A DNA stretch of 22,459 bases, taken from the NCBI GenBank assembly GCA_030691295.1, contig JAUYEQ010000546.1:1-22459 (forward strand). Direction: 5' to 3'. Source of the stretch: Bacteroidota bacterium. GTDB taxonomy: Bacteria; Bacteroidota; Bacteroidia; Bacteroidales; Prolixibacteraceae. Position numbers and translations under genes: made by a program. Within the stretch, counting starts at the first letter, position 1. Each line of letters begins with the position of its first letter. Shown here piece after piece: positions 14,880 to 22,459 of this stretch. The notes beneath the pieces are model-generated. The model saw only the letters and a program-made list of their open reading frames with translations. It did no database searches and was not told where the DNA came from.

Positions 14880-15986
14880 CTACGGGTTAAAGGTTCCATG
14901 TTTTTTACACAACTCAATAAATAGTAATACACGGTCAGGAGAAACATCATTTTGGATAATATGTGCCGGAGCAATCATATATCCGCCATCTTTCCCCAGA
15001 ATGTTAATTTTTTCGATGAGGTCACGCTCCAATTCTTCATCGGTCCCATTCGGTAATAAATCCTGTTGATCAACAGCTCCCCAGAAAGCGAATTTGTCGC
15101 CAAAATTATCTTTCATATCCTGCGGCAAATGCCCCGGAACGCCTGGCTGAACCGGATTAAATACCTCGAAGCCGATTTCCCGAATATCATCCAGCAGATC
15201 GGCCACGGCACCATCGCAGTGCAAAATAGGAATAATGTCGGGTTTCGCCAACTTGAACCGATCAACCATTTTTTTGTAGATCGGCTTCAGTTGATCGCGA
15301 AAAGTTTCAGGAGGAATAATCAAGCTGACCTGCGTGCCGAAATCGTCGCCAAACCAGATGGCATCCACTCCCTTTTCAATCAGGCGCAACCCTATTTGAG
15401 TCTGGTATTCGGCACATGCCTCGAACAACGGAACCATATATTCGGTCTCCATCATCATGTCGATCAGTAGCTTTTCCATGCCAACCAATTGGTGAGCAAG
15501 TGAAAAGACCGTCACTTCAATATCGCCAAAAATCAGGTAATCGTTTTTGTACTTTTTTACCAATGCTTCGGCATCACGAAAACGCCCCGGAGCATCCGGA
15601 TCAGGAAACCGATAGGCTTCGATATCCGCCTTCGTCTCTGCATGGGCCAGCGGATAATCCACCACTTCAACGTAAATATCGCCCTGCCGCATTCGCATTT
15701 TGTATTCGTTCAGCCAGGTTCCGTCGGCATCTTTCACGATTTGGTAATCGTCAGAAACCGAAGCTCCCGTAATCACCACATCGCTTCCCAATGCGATACG
15801 CAATTCGTTGGCGCTAATGCGGTAAGTCACGTCTTCATATGGATTTTCGGTGTAATGAACCGGAATTCCTAACTGCCTTCCGAAATGATCGGACAACTGG
15901 CGGCACAAATCGAATTGCACCGGAACCCGGTCGGGCAATCCGGGCAAGCGTTTAAAAGCTTTCAAAACACGTTCGCGAGCGTTCAT
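14880..15986 (-). CDS. Uroporphyrinogen decarboxylase (UroD/MtaA) superfamily protein
   Basis: The 368-residue protein begins MNARERVLKAFKR, typical of the UroD-like group found in sugar-degradation loci rather than of haem-pathway HemE. It should be a TIM barrel. The superfamily includes decarboxylases and cobamide-dependent methyltransferases such as MtaA and CmuA. The region matching the MtaA zinc site reads PILHCDGAV (H256-C257-D258-G259) rather than His-x-Cys, so zinc binding of the MtaA kind is doubtful. Other conserved segments are WFGDDFGTQ at 211-219, FNPVQPG at 276-282 and GGYMIAPAHIIQNDVSP at 334-350. No corrinoid protein or haem gene is nearby. It starts 19 bases after the GH106 stop and precedes the isomerase gene, so it is probably in their operon. 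True reaction unknown. Confidence 0.85.
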   Translation of the reverse strand: MNARERVLKAFKRLPGLPDRVPVQFDLCRQLSDHFGRQLGIPVHYTENPYEDVTYRISANELRIALGSDVVITGASVSDDYQIVKDADGTWLNEYKMRMRQGDIYVEVVDYPLAHAETKADIEAYRFPDPDAPGRFRDAEALVKKYKNDYLIFGDIEVTVFSLAHQLVGMEKLLIDMMMETEYMVPLFEACAEYQTQIGLRLIEKGVDAIWFGDDFGTQVSLIIPPETFRDQLKPIYKKMVDRFKLAKPDIIPILHCDGAVADLLDDIREIGFEVFNPVQPGVPGHLPQDMKDNFGDKFAFWGAVDQQDLLPNGTDEELERDLIEKINILGKDGGYMIAPAHIIQNDVSPDRVLLFIELCKKHGTFNP

Positions 15987-16005
15987 AGATGTATGTTATT
16001 TTGTG

Positions 16006-19000
16006 TTACTTCAAATCGTATTTCTTTTGGAAAATAATCTTTACCGGCCCCATCAAACCCGAAACGCGTAAATATTTTTCGGCGTCGGGAGCATCAAATT
16101 TGTTGATGTTCGTGTGGGTTATCCGTTCGTTTTCGGGAAGCTTTCCATCTCCAATCAGGCGGTTGACCCACATATTCACCACCTCAACTTCCAGTTCGTT
16201 GTCTCCCGATTTTACAAACGGAGTGATGTCGAATCTGAACGGCGCACTCCACAAAACCTGCATCTGGTGGCCATTAATTTTCACCGAAGCCATTTCCTTC
16301 ACATTTCCCAAATCCAGAACCAAACGGGTTTGCTTTAAATCAGATTGATGCAAATGGACGCTTTTGTGGTAAGTTGCTGTTCCTGAATAATATTTTATTC
16401 CCGGTTCATCAAATTCGGTCCACGATTTTAGCTTTTCTGTTTTTACATTTGCCGGTGCTCCCCATTTCGGGTCAAACCGCATATCCCATTCTCCGAAAAG
16501 CCAATTTTCCAACTTCTTTTTTCCTGATATTACTTCTTCCTTTTTTTCATCCGACCACAGTACCGAATAATTTCCCGGTTCGCATATTTCAGCAGTAACT
16601 TTGCTTTCGTTTCTCCGGAAATTGATGTACCCGTCTTTTTTTAGTTCAGTAATATGCCGTTTTTGCTTGCCGTTCCTGAAAATGATAAACCTCGATCCTT
16701 CAGGCTCGAAAAGCAACGGAATGATGGTTCGTCCGTTTTCTTCGCGGTAAACCACAATCTCTTCGGTTTCGCCGGTAATTGGGTTCCACAATTCAGGCAC
16801 TTTGCCGGTAACCCTGAAACTGCATTCCACTTGTTCCCAGCGATCGGGAAGGGTAGAGAGGTAGCGGTATTCAAAATCGTTGTATTTCATCTGCCCAAAG
16901 CGGTTGCTCACGAAATAAATATCCTGGTCGCTGGTGGTGCGATGAATGTAATCCAATGCCGTTTTTTCGTGCGTTCCTTTAAATTGCAAATCAGGCTGAA
17001 CATTCATATCAGCCAGCACCTGATTGACATCTTTTCCCCACACGACGCGGCCTTTGCCGTATGTGTTTTCGGTAACCGTTTTACCATCAGTTTTGCCCCA
17101 AAGTTTATCCGTAATAGTTTTCAATTCCTGATCACCTTTCGGGTAGCCGGCCAGTCCGGTGGTTTCTGTCGGACGTGGCCCGATAAGGGTCATCCCGTCT
17201 TTCACCAATTGCTCCAGTTTGCGAAGCACTTTCAGGTCGATCCCCTTGTCAGGAGCAATCATCAATACGCGGTAGCTCATTCCGTCAGGCAAAACAATCT
17301 TCTCATCCTTTACTGAAGCGCGGTTCAGGATTACATCTTTCGAGCATTTATCCCAGTCGTAGCCAAAATTTAGCTCCGGAAGTTCTTCCTTCAGGAAAAC
17401 AAAATTCGGCACATCATCGCCGTAGTAATACAGTACGTCGGCCACAAACAATCCTTGTTGAAGCAGGAATGAGCTGCGGTTCAGGTAGCCGATAAAATCT
17501 TTCGATTGCTCCCACCAGGTCACATTCGGGTTGAGGTGCGTTCCGGCGAAATACTCGTTTCCGGGGAGGCCAAATTCTTTGGGCGAAGAGGTAAATGTGT
17601 GCCAAACAATGCGGTTTACCCCGGAACAAAACACGCGGTCGATGTTGCCTTTTAGGTCCATCGGTGAACGCTCCCACTGCGGGCCAATGCTGGTCGGTCC
17701 TTCTGCGGCTACAAAGCGTTTCCCATTTGTGTGGGCTACGCAGGCACTCTGACGAACAGATAAACGCTCGTCGTCTTTGATGCGGTGCGTGTTTGCCATT
17801 GCCCAGAATTCGCCCTGTGGAAAATCGCTGATGCCCATCACTTTCAACGCATCAACAGGCGCCGAGTGTGGGCCGCCTGATTCAGGATGAATGCCCATTC
17901 CGTATTTATGCGCGAGGTTATAGAATAATTGATAATGGTTGTCGGCCACACAGTCGCCAATGGTTTTGCGGAAATCGTGTAAAAATCGGTTCGATTCATT
18001 GCGGTTTTCCACAATTCGTCCGGCCAGAACGGGCATGTATTTCTGAATGTCGTAACCGCGGTATTTCTTAAACTCAGCGGGGAAATTCTTTGTCCAGCTT
18101 ACCAAATCCATTTCCCAACTGTCGGTTTGCAGGTATTTTACGCTGTTGCCCACGGATTGTGCAGCTTTAATGAGCGGAGTAATAACGGTTTCGCTGAACA
18201 GTTCGAACGCTTCGGGACTGAGGTGATCGACCGATAGGCCAGCCCATCCGTCGCTGTTGGTCGAGGTTTTGGCTCCGGTACAGGTGTAGCCGTAACGAAT
18301 GATGGTCCAGTTTCCGGCGGGAGCGTTCCATTCGAGTTTGCCGTTTTTGAAATTCCCGGTCAGATCGACTATTTCATCTTTTCGAATGGCCATCCTTATC
18401 CCGTCACCGTCGAAATCGTTGCGCAATTGGTGTAACGGATAAATGCCTTTCCACCCAATTTTTTCGTTGAAGGACTTTTTCTTCCAGTTATCAATGGCTT
18501 CATTTTGAACCGGAGCGCCTGGTTTGGTGGGAATAGCCTGCACGAGTACATCCTGATACAACAGCTTATTTTCAGGCTGAGGCAATTCCATGCTGATGGC
18601 TTTTCCACCGGTGACGTCCACTTCCGACCAGACGATCTTTTTCATCGCCATTTCAGGGGTGATCGACGGAGCGCCCGGATTCCAGCCACTTTGTGTGTTT
18701 ACGGTCAGTTCAATGCCATTGCGATCGGCTTCTTTTACGGTATGTTTAAACAGCTCCATCCATTCGGGGCTCATAAAAACAGGACCTGCCGGAGTTTTTC
18801 GTGCAACCTGGTAATTGGAACTCCCGGCATCGAACAAGGTCGCTCCGCCGTAACCTTTGTCTTTCATTTCTTCGAGGTCGCGGGTAATCGATTCTTTGGT
18901 TACCATGCTGTTGAGCCACCACCAATAGCACCGCAAACGTGCTTCGGCTGGCGGGTTTGCAAAACCGGATTTCAGTTCAGTATAAGGCACGGTTGTGCTG

Positions 19001-19077
19001 GTGAAAATATTTTTTTGCTGCGCAGTTGCCAGGAGGCTTGCCAGCAAAGCAATTGTTAGTAGTTTAGTTTTTAGCAT
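16006..19077 (-). CDS. GH106-type alpha-L-rhamnosidase, secreted
   Basis: The 1023-residue protein has a signal peptide (residues 1-19, ending LLATA) and a catalytic region of the GH106 family, which removes terminal alpha-L-rhamnose from pectin and related glycans. Family landmarks are RCYWWWLNSMVTKESITRDL from 49, GYGGATLFDAG at 75-85, SGWNPGAPSITPEMAMKK at 130-147, DSWEMDLVSWTKNFP in the barrel, and two acidic sites, HPESGGPHS and FPQGEFW, either of which could hold catalytic glutamates. The C-terminal part from about 880 has a galactose-binding-like beta-sandwich (GTATYHKSVHL, then NGHQMQVLW and DITPFVKSGDNELEVEV). Length is normal for the family. It lies 29 bases after the HNH gene and 19 before the UroD-like gene. 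Exact linkage is unknown. Confidence 0.9.
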   Translation of the reverse strand: MLKTKLLTIALLASLLATAQQKNIFTSTTVPYTELKSGFANPPAEARLRCYWWWLNSMVTKESITRDLEEMKDKGYGGATLFDAGSSNYQVARKTPAGPVFMSPEWMELFKHTVKEADRNGIELTVNTQSGWNPGAPSITPEMAMKKIVWSEVDVTGGKAISMELPQPENKLLYQDVLVQAIPTKPGAPVQNEAIDNWKKKSFNEKIGWKGIYPLHQLRNDFDGDGIRMAIRKDEIVDLTGNFKNGKLEWNAPAGNWTIIRYGYTCTGAKTSTNSDGWAGLSVDHLSPEAFELFSETVITPLIKAAQSVGNSVKYLQTDSWEMDLVSWTKNFPAEFKKYRGYDIQKYMPVLAGRIVENRNESNRFLHDFRKTIGDCVADNHYQLFYNLAHKYGMGIHPESGGPHSAPVDALKVMGISDFPQGEFWAMANTHRIKDDERLSVRQSACVAHTNGKRFVAAEGPTSIGPQWERSPMDLKGNIDRVFCSGVNRIVWHTFTSSPKEFGLPGNEYFAGTHLNPNVTWWEQSKDFIGYLNRSSFLLQQGLFVADVLYYYGDDVPNFVFLKEELPELNFGYDWDKCSKDVILNRASVKDEKIVLPDGMSYRVLMIAPDKGIDLKVLRKLEQLVKDGMTLIGPRPTETTGLAGYPKGDQELKTITDKLWGKTDGKTVTENTYGKGRVVWGKDVNQVLADMNVQPDLQFKGTHEKTALDYIHRTTSDQDIYFVSNRFGQMKYNDFEYRYLSTLPDRWEQVECSFRVTGKVPELWNPITGETEEIVVYREENGRTIIPLLFEPEGSRFIIFRNGKQKRHITELKKDGYINFRRNESKVTAEICEPGNYSVLWSDEKKEEVISGKKKLENWLFGEWDMRFDPKWGAPANVKTEKLKSWTEFDEPGIKYYSGTATYHKSVHLHQSDLKQTRLVLDLGNVKEMASVKINGHQMQVLWSAPFRFDITPFVKSGDNELEVEVVNMWVNRLIGDGKLPENERITHTNINKFDAPDAEKYLRVSGLMGPVKIIFQKKYDLK

Positions 19078-19106
19078 GTTGGTTAAGTTTAAATAGGTTT
19101 TGTCAC

Positions 19107-19850
19107 TTATGGAATTATGCTCTTAATTTCTTCAATCGAATATGGAGGATTTTTTCGATGTAATATGGCATGACAATTAGGGCAAATTGGACACAAATCT
19201 TTTATCGGATCTATTTCGTATTCTACACCAATTTGAGATAGAGGTTTAATATGGTGAACATGAATAAAATCTTTTCCAATTTCCCCATATTGCTTCTCAA
19301 AATTAAATCCACAGATAATACAACTAACGCCATGAATTTCAATACATTTTTTGCGCGCATTTAAGTCGCGTTCATACGCATTAACAGTTATCTGCTTTAA
19401 GGCTCCTTCAAAATGTTTCTCACCACTATTTGGTTCTATTTCGTCTGTTAGCAATTTCATCAGTAAAGTTTCTAACCTATCTTCAGAATTTTTCAAGAGG
19501 GTTTCTCTAATAGTATTTTCGTTGCCTTTTTTCCATTTCTCATATATTTTTTTGTTTTCATCTCTATTCCAATTTTTGTTTTCGAACGGGCATTCATTTT
19601 CTACCGCGGCACGAATCTCTGCACGAATCCTATTTGATAGTTCTTTCCCTGGATCTTTTTTCCTTAGGTTATAACTCCGAAATAAACACATTGGATTCCA
19701 TAGTCCCTTTTTTCCTTTTTCAGTTGTTTCTTTAGACAACCATTGAGAGAACACCTTTTGCTCTCCACCGTTGTGGACTAGTCTCATAATTGCTCGTCGC
19801 GATTCTGGGTCCTTAAAAGTTTCATTAATTTGTTCCTCAAGATTATCCAT
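19107..19850 (-). CDS. HNH endonuclease, McrA-like restriction type
   Basis: From the ATG at 19850 the protein has 247 residues. The C-terminal third is a clear HNH/zinc domain: C177-x2-C180 in VSCIICGF, then FIHVHHIKPLS with H199 and H200, and CPICPNCHAILHR with C220, C223, N225, C226, H227 and H231. The preceding VNAYERDLNARKKCIEIHG and the text YGEIGKDFIHVHH are characteristic of a family often annotated as 5-methylcytosine-specific restriction or lone HNH defence nucleases. The N-terminal 150 residues are charged and alpha-helical in look and are not recognised; they may sense modified DNA. The frame is open to 19922, but the extra 24 residues do not look like family sequence. The gene is AT-richer than its neighbours and interrupts the rhamnosidase run. 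No methylase partner is present. Confidence 0.86.
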   Translation of the reverse strand: MDNLEEQINETFKDPESRRAIMRLVHNGGEQKVFSQWLSKETTEKGKKGLWNPMCLFRSYNLRKKDPGKELSNRIRAEIRAAVENECPFENKNWNRDENKKIYEKWKKGNENTIRETLLKNSEDRLETLLMKLLTDEIEPNSGEKHFEGALKQITVNAYERDLNARKKCIEIHGVSCIICGFNFEKQYGEIGKDFIHVHHIKPLSQIGVEYEIDPIKDLCPICPNCHAILHRKNPPYSIEEIKSIIP

Positions 19851-19940
19851 TTGTATAATTGTATTTTTGGCAGTATTAATATTTCCTATCAATAGTGGCC
19901 TAAAGTATTTAGAAACCCACATTTGCTAATATATTGTTGA

Positions 19941-20131
19941 ACCTCTACGAGGTACACCTTGTCTTGGCGGCATGTTTTTCTACAATACTAAATCTCCTAC
20001 GGAGAACTTTCCGCGTGGCGGATAAAGTGTTGTAGTACAGCAACAGAAAAATGTCCCGATTCCGCGTAGCGGATAAACTTTGCTTTTCTCGGTACTAAGG
20101 CTTTTCTATAATTATATCAACCCTTCGGGTT
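19941..20131. repeat. Cluster of five 5-3-5 hairpins
   Basis: Five 13-nt hairpins, each with a 5-bp stem and a 3-nt loop, occur within 191 bases. They are ACCTC-TAC-GAGGT (19941-19953), TCTCC-TAC-GGAGA (19993-20005), TCCGC-GTG-GCGGA (20010-20022), TCCGC-GTA-GCGGA (20061-20073) and AACCC-TTC-GGGTT (20119-20131). The third and fourth lie in a repeated 18-mer, TTCCGCGTrGCGGATAAA (20009-20026 and 20060-20077), 51 bases apart. They fill the gap between the HNH gene and GH78, and the last sits 16 bases past the GH78 stop on the minus strand. No coding sequence is evident. They look like palindromic extragenic repeats; what spreads them is unknown. Confidence 0.75.
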
Positions 20132-20147
20132 TTGAGCTAAACTTACC

Positions 20148-22457
20148 TCATTTGGCAACTTCAAAAACATTTTCACCTGAGCCGACTCCTTCTACAACTG
20201 CAAAGTTTCCTTCTGTGCGGTATTTCACGCCATTTCCGTTCATCGTCACTTTTTGCGATTTTGACCAGAAAGGCAGGTAAACATCGGCGGTGGTGTTTGC
20301 TGGAATGGTCAGGTTCATCGAAAATGACTGCTGCGGTTTATTCACAAACGACATCAGCACATCGCCACGAATGGTCGGACATTTAATTTCGGCATGTTCG
20401 AGCGAGGCTGGTTGTGGTTTGATGCGAATTTTACGGAAGCCGGGTTCAAGCGGTTCAATGCCCATCAGTTTACGGGGAATGATGTTGGCCGGAGCTGCGC
20501 CCCAGGCATGGTTCCAGTCCTGATTGGGTTTGTATTTGTTGTCCCATGCCTCGAGCGAAATGGTGGAACCGACGCGAATCATGTTGTACCAGCTTCGTTC
20601 GTCAGTTGAGCTCAGCAACGAAAGTCCATAGTCTGAATTGTGCCCGTCGTAAACGGCATCCATCAAAAACTGCGATCCGTAAACACTGCAAGCCATTCCG
20701 CGCGACTGAACAAAATTGCTGACTTTTCCGATAAATTTTTCAGGAACAAGACCGAAAGTGAGTGGGAACATGTTGGCGTGCAGCGATGCGTGGTCGGTTC
20801 CAATTCCATCGAAATAAATGCCACGCTTTTTGTCCAACAGCTTTTCGTTGAAAGTGGATTTCAGTTTTATAGCTTTTGCTGCAAATTGTTGTTCGTCGGA
20901 AGTTTGGTTCAGCACTTTGGCAATTTTCGCCAATTGACTGACAGCCTGATAATGGTAGGCATTCACCACCGTATTCACATCTTTGAAGACAAAACCATCA
21001 GTTTCACCGGGTTCGTTTTTGCCCAGACCAAGAATTCCGGTTTGAGGCCAATCGACAATGTCGCGGAGGGTGCCTTTGAAATGAATGGATGCCAGCACTT
21101 CAGGAGTTACTTTACCGGTTTTGGTCGAAATTAATCCCGATTCGTCGGCCAGTGGCAGCAGCGCTTTCGCTTTCAAATCGGTGTAAAAATGTGCGAGCGA
21201 TTCTTTGTTCCCAGTGAACAGGTAATCGTTCCATGCCATGAGCACCGATTGCAAAATCCATTCGGTTGGCCAGGTTGGGCGATTAATCAGGTATTCGTGC
21301 GAGTAGCGGCCCATGCTGAATTCGCGGGCCACGCCATAATGGCAAAGTTGGTTGATGTAGGCATCGGCTTCATACGGAATGCGCTCGCGGTCGCCATCGA
21401 CGTAAACACCCATAAACGAAGTGGCTTTGATCGAATATTTGCACAAGTCCCACACCTGATTTAGCACAGTATCGGAACTTGCGAAATGCGATTCGGTTTC
21501 GTCGAACGGATAAAATACGATTTCCTGAACAATCTGATTTTTGCTGAGCGGTTCGCTGTAACCTTCCAGCTCGCAATAGCGAAACGGGGTAACTTCGCCG
21601 ATGTATTGGGGCATCAAAACAGCTTGCGGGCCGGTATTCCGTTTGTCGGGAGGAATCACAACCGAGTATGTATTCCAACCGCGCTTCAGTGCGAGTTTGT
21701 GAGCCGAATAACGGATTGTTCCGCCCGGCGTGCGATTGATGCGTCCGTCTTTCTGCGCTTCGCCCAAATGAACCAGCACAGTATCCGACTCATTTTTCCC
21801 GAGCAAAGTCAGTCGAATGGTGCCAAACGCGGCTTTGCCGAAATCGATAAAATTATGCGAAACGGATAATGGTTTTATTGAAACCGGATAAACATCCTGT
21901 TTTTGCAGCGGATAGCGCGAAGTGGCGTAATCCTGCAAAACCGGTGCTGTTTTAAATTGTGAAACAGTCGAAAACACAGATTCAACCCCGTGATTGTCCC
22001 ATGTTTTTACTTTCCAGAAATACACCGAATTGGGCTGAAGTTCTTTTCCGGCATAAACTACATTGACCGATTGGTCGCTTCCCAATTTTCCCGAATCCCA
22101 GCAGTCGCCTGTGTTTTTCTGAATATTTTCGAGACTTGAAGCAACCAGAATCTGATAGGCAGTTTGCACAATATTGTTTTGTTCGGAGTTGACAATCCAT
22201 CCGAAGAATGGCTGTTTTCGGGAAATTTGTGCAAACTGAAAGTTTTCTTTTCGCCCAACGGCCTGATACAATGGTGTGTTTACCGGATATCCATTGCGGA
22301 AAACTTGTCCGGCATGTGAAAGGAAATCAACGGTCAGGCCAGAGGGTTGGTTTCTTTCAGGAATTGCACTTTGCGCGTTAAAACACATTCCGGCGAAAAG
22401 AAAAATCAGGAAAAACGGAAGATAGATTCGCTTGTAAAATTTTGGTAGTTGATTCAT
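20148..22457 (-). CDS. GH78-type alpha-L-rhamnosidase, secreted
   Basis: The 769-residue protein has a signal peptide to about residue 29 and a Fn3-like segment at about 75-170 (AYQILVAS...NSVYFWKVKTWDN). A beta-sandwich at about 190-310 and an (alpha/alpha)6 catalytic barrel from about 320 to 665 follow, ending in a C-terminal beta domain. The GH78 signature VYVDGDRERIPYEADAY (352-367) holds acidic residues that correspond to the general acid region; E636 in TISLEAWDN matches the family's general base position. It hydrolyses terminal alpha-L-rhamnose from pectic or other glycans. It is at the short end for the family. The ATG lies only two bases inside the window edge. The signal peptide argues the gene is complete, but a longer start cannot be excluded. 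Its upstream neighbours and promoter are outside the window. Confidence 0.9.
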   Translation of the reverse strand: MNQLPKFYKRIYLPFFLIFLFAGMCFNAQSAIPERNQPSGLTVDFLSHAGQVFRNGYPVNTPLYQAVGRKENFQFAQISRKQPFFGWIVNSEQNNIVQTAYQILVASSLENIQKNTGDCWDSGKLGSDQSVNVVYAGKELQPNSVYFWKVKTWDNHGVESVFSTVSQFKTAPVLQDYATSRYPLQKQDVYPVSIKPLSVSHNFIDFGKAAFGTIRLTLLGKNESDTVLVHLGEAQKDGRINRTPGGTIRYSAHKLALKRGWNTYSVVIPPDKRNTGPQAVLMPQYIGEVTPFRYCELEGYSEPLSKNQIVQEIVFYPFDETESHFASSDTVLNQVWDLCKYSIKATSFMGVYVDGDRERIPYEADAYINQLCHYGVAREFSMGRYSHEYLINRPTWPTEWILQSVLMAWNDYLFTGNKESLAHFYTDLKAKALLPLADESGLISTKTGKVTPEVLASIHFKGTLRDIVDWPQTGILGLGKNEPGETDGFVFKDVNTVVNAYHYQAVSQLAKIAKVLNQTSDEQQFAAKAIKLKSTFNEKLLDKKRGIYFDGIGTDHASLHANMFPLTFGLVPEKFIGKVSNFVQSRGMACSVYGSQFLMDAVYDGHNSDYGLSLLSSTDERSWYNMIRVGSTISLEAWDNKYKPNQDWNHAWGAAPANIIPRKLMGIEPLEPGFRKIRIKPQPASLEHAEIKCPTIRGDVLMSFVNKPQQSFSMNLTIPANTTADVYLPFWSKSQKVTMNGNGVKYRTEGNFAVVEGVGSGENVFEVAK

Positions 22458-22459
22458 TA

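Noticed and set aside
14880..15986. HemE, the haem-pathway uroporphyrinogen decarboxylase
   Set aside because: The N-terminus, the HCDG segment and the context fit the UroD-like catabolic group, and no other haem gene is near.
16654..17316. 220-codon plus-strand frame opposite GH106
   Set aside because: It lies wholly inside the strongly supported GH106 gene on the other strand and shows only antisense-type composition.
18505..19059. 184-codon plus-strand frame opposite the GH106 N-terminus
   Set aside because: Antisense shadow of the signal peptide and first catalytic segment of GH106.
19851..19922. 24-residue N-terminal extension of the HNH protein
   Set aside because: The ATG at 19850 begins a normal charged helix; the extension looks like read-through leader, though this is not proved.
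11939..22457. Full Sus-type polysaccharide-utilisation locus
   Set aside because: No SusC, SusD or regulator gene is in the window, so only a partial glycan-degradation cluster can be claimed.

Overview
The window comes from a member of the Bacteroidota, probably the Marinilabiliales/Prolixibacteraceae neighbourhood; the family placement is inference. Supporting signs are gldE-gldD gliding/type IX secretion genes, TAnnTTTG-type -7 promoter elements (upstream of HU and dsbD), little visible Shine-Dalgarno sequence, an RNase G gene beside HU, and a block of glycoside hydrolases typical of polysaccharide-utilisation loci.

Layout. Positions 1-771 hold no convincing gene. They contain a 15-bp inverted repeat, a long stem-loop and short direct repeats beside a tRNA-Ser(CGA), so this may be the edge or relic of an integrated element. 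Positions 942-5166 are minus-strand housekeeping genes: a DsbD-type thiol:disulfide interchange protein, RNase G, a 30-residue very basic protein of the AURKAIP1/COX24 (bS22-like) type, and an HU protein. Positions 5306-9494 are a plus-strand run: mutY, ssb, gldE, gldD and a 4'-phosphopantetheinyl transferase; the last three abut or overlap. Positions 9575-11923 hold zwf and pgl, the first two steps of the oxidative pentose phosphate pathway.

Positions 11939-22457 are all minus strand. In transcription order they are a GH78 alpha-L-rhamnosidase, an HNH endonuclease, a GH106 alpha-L-rhamnosidase, a UroD/MtaA-superfamily protein, an AraA-type sugar isomerase, a remnant of a second UroD-like gene, and a GH43-like hydrolase. 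The secreted enzymes would release L-rhamnose and probably other sugars from a pectin-like or other rhamnose-bearing glycan. The isomerase and UroD-like protein look like cytoplasmic partners of unknown substrate. No SusC/SusD pair or regulator is in view, so the locus probably continues past position 22459.

The main points for a second look are: (1) the pairing of a UroD-like protein with an AraA-like isomerase inside a rhamnosidase locus; (2) a previously duplicated uroD of which only the last 60 codons survive, overlapping the start of GH43; (3) an AT-rich HNH endonuclease sitting between the two rhamnosidases, next to a cluster of five uniform 5-3-5 hairpins; (4) the tiny basic protein gene between HU and RNase G. 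Nothing seen amounts to a clearly new multi-gene system; the UroD/isomerase pairing is the best candidate for undescribed biochemistry.
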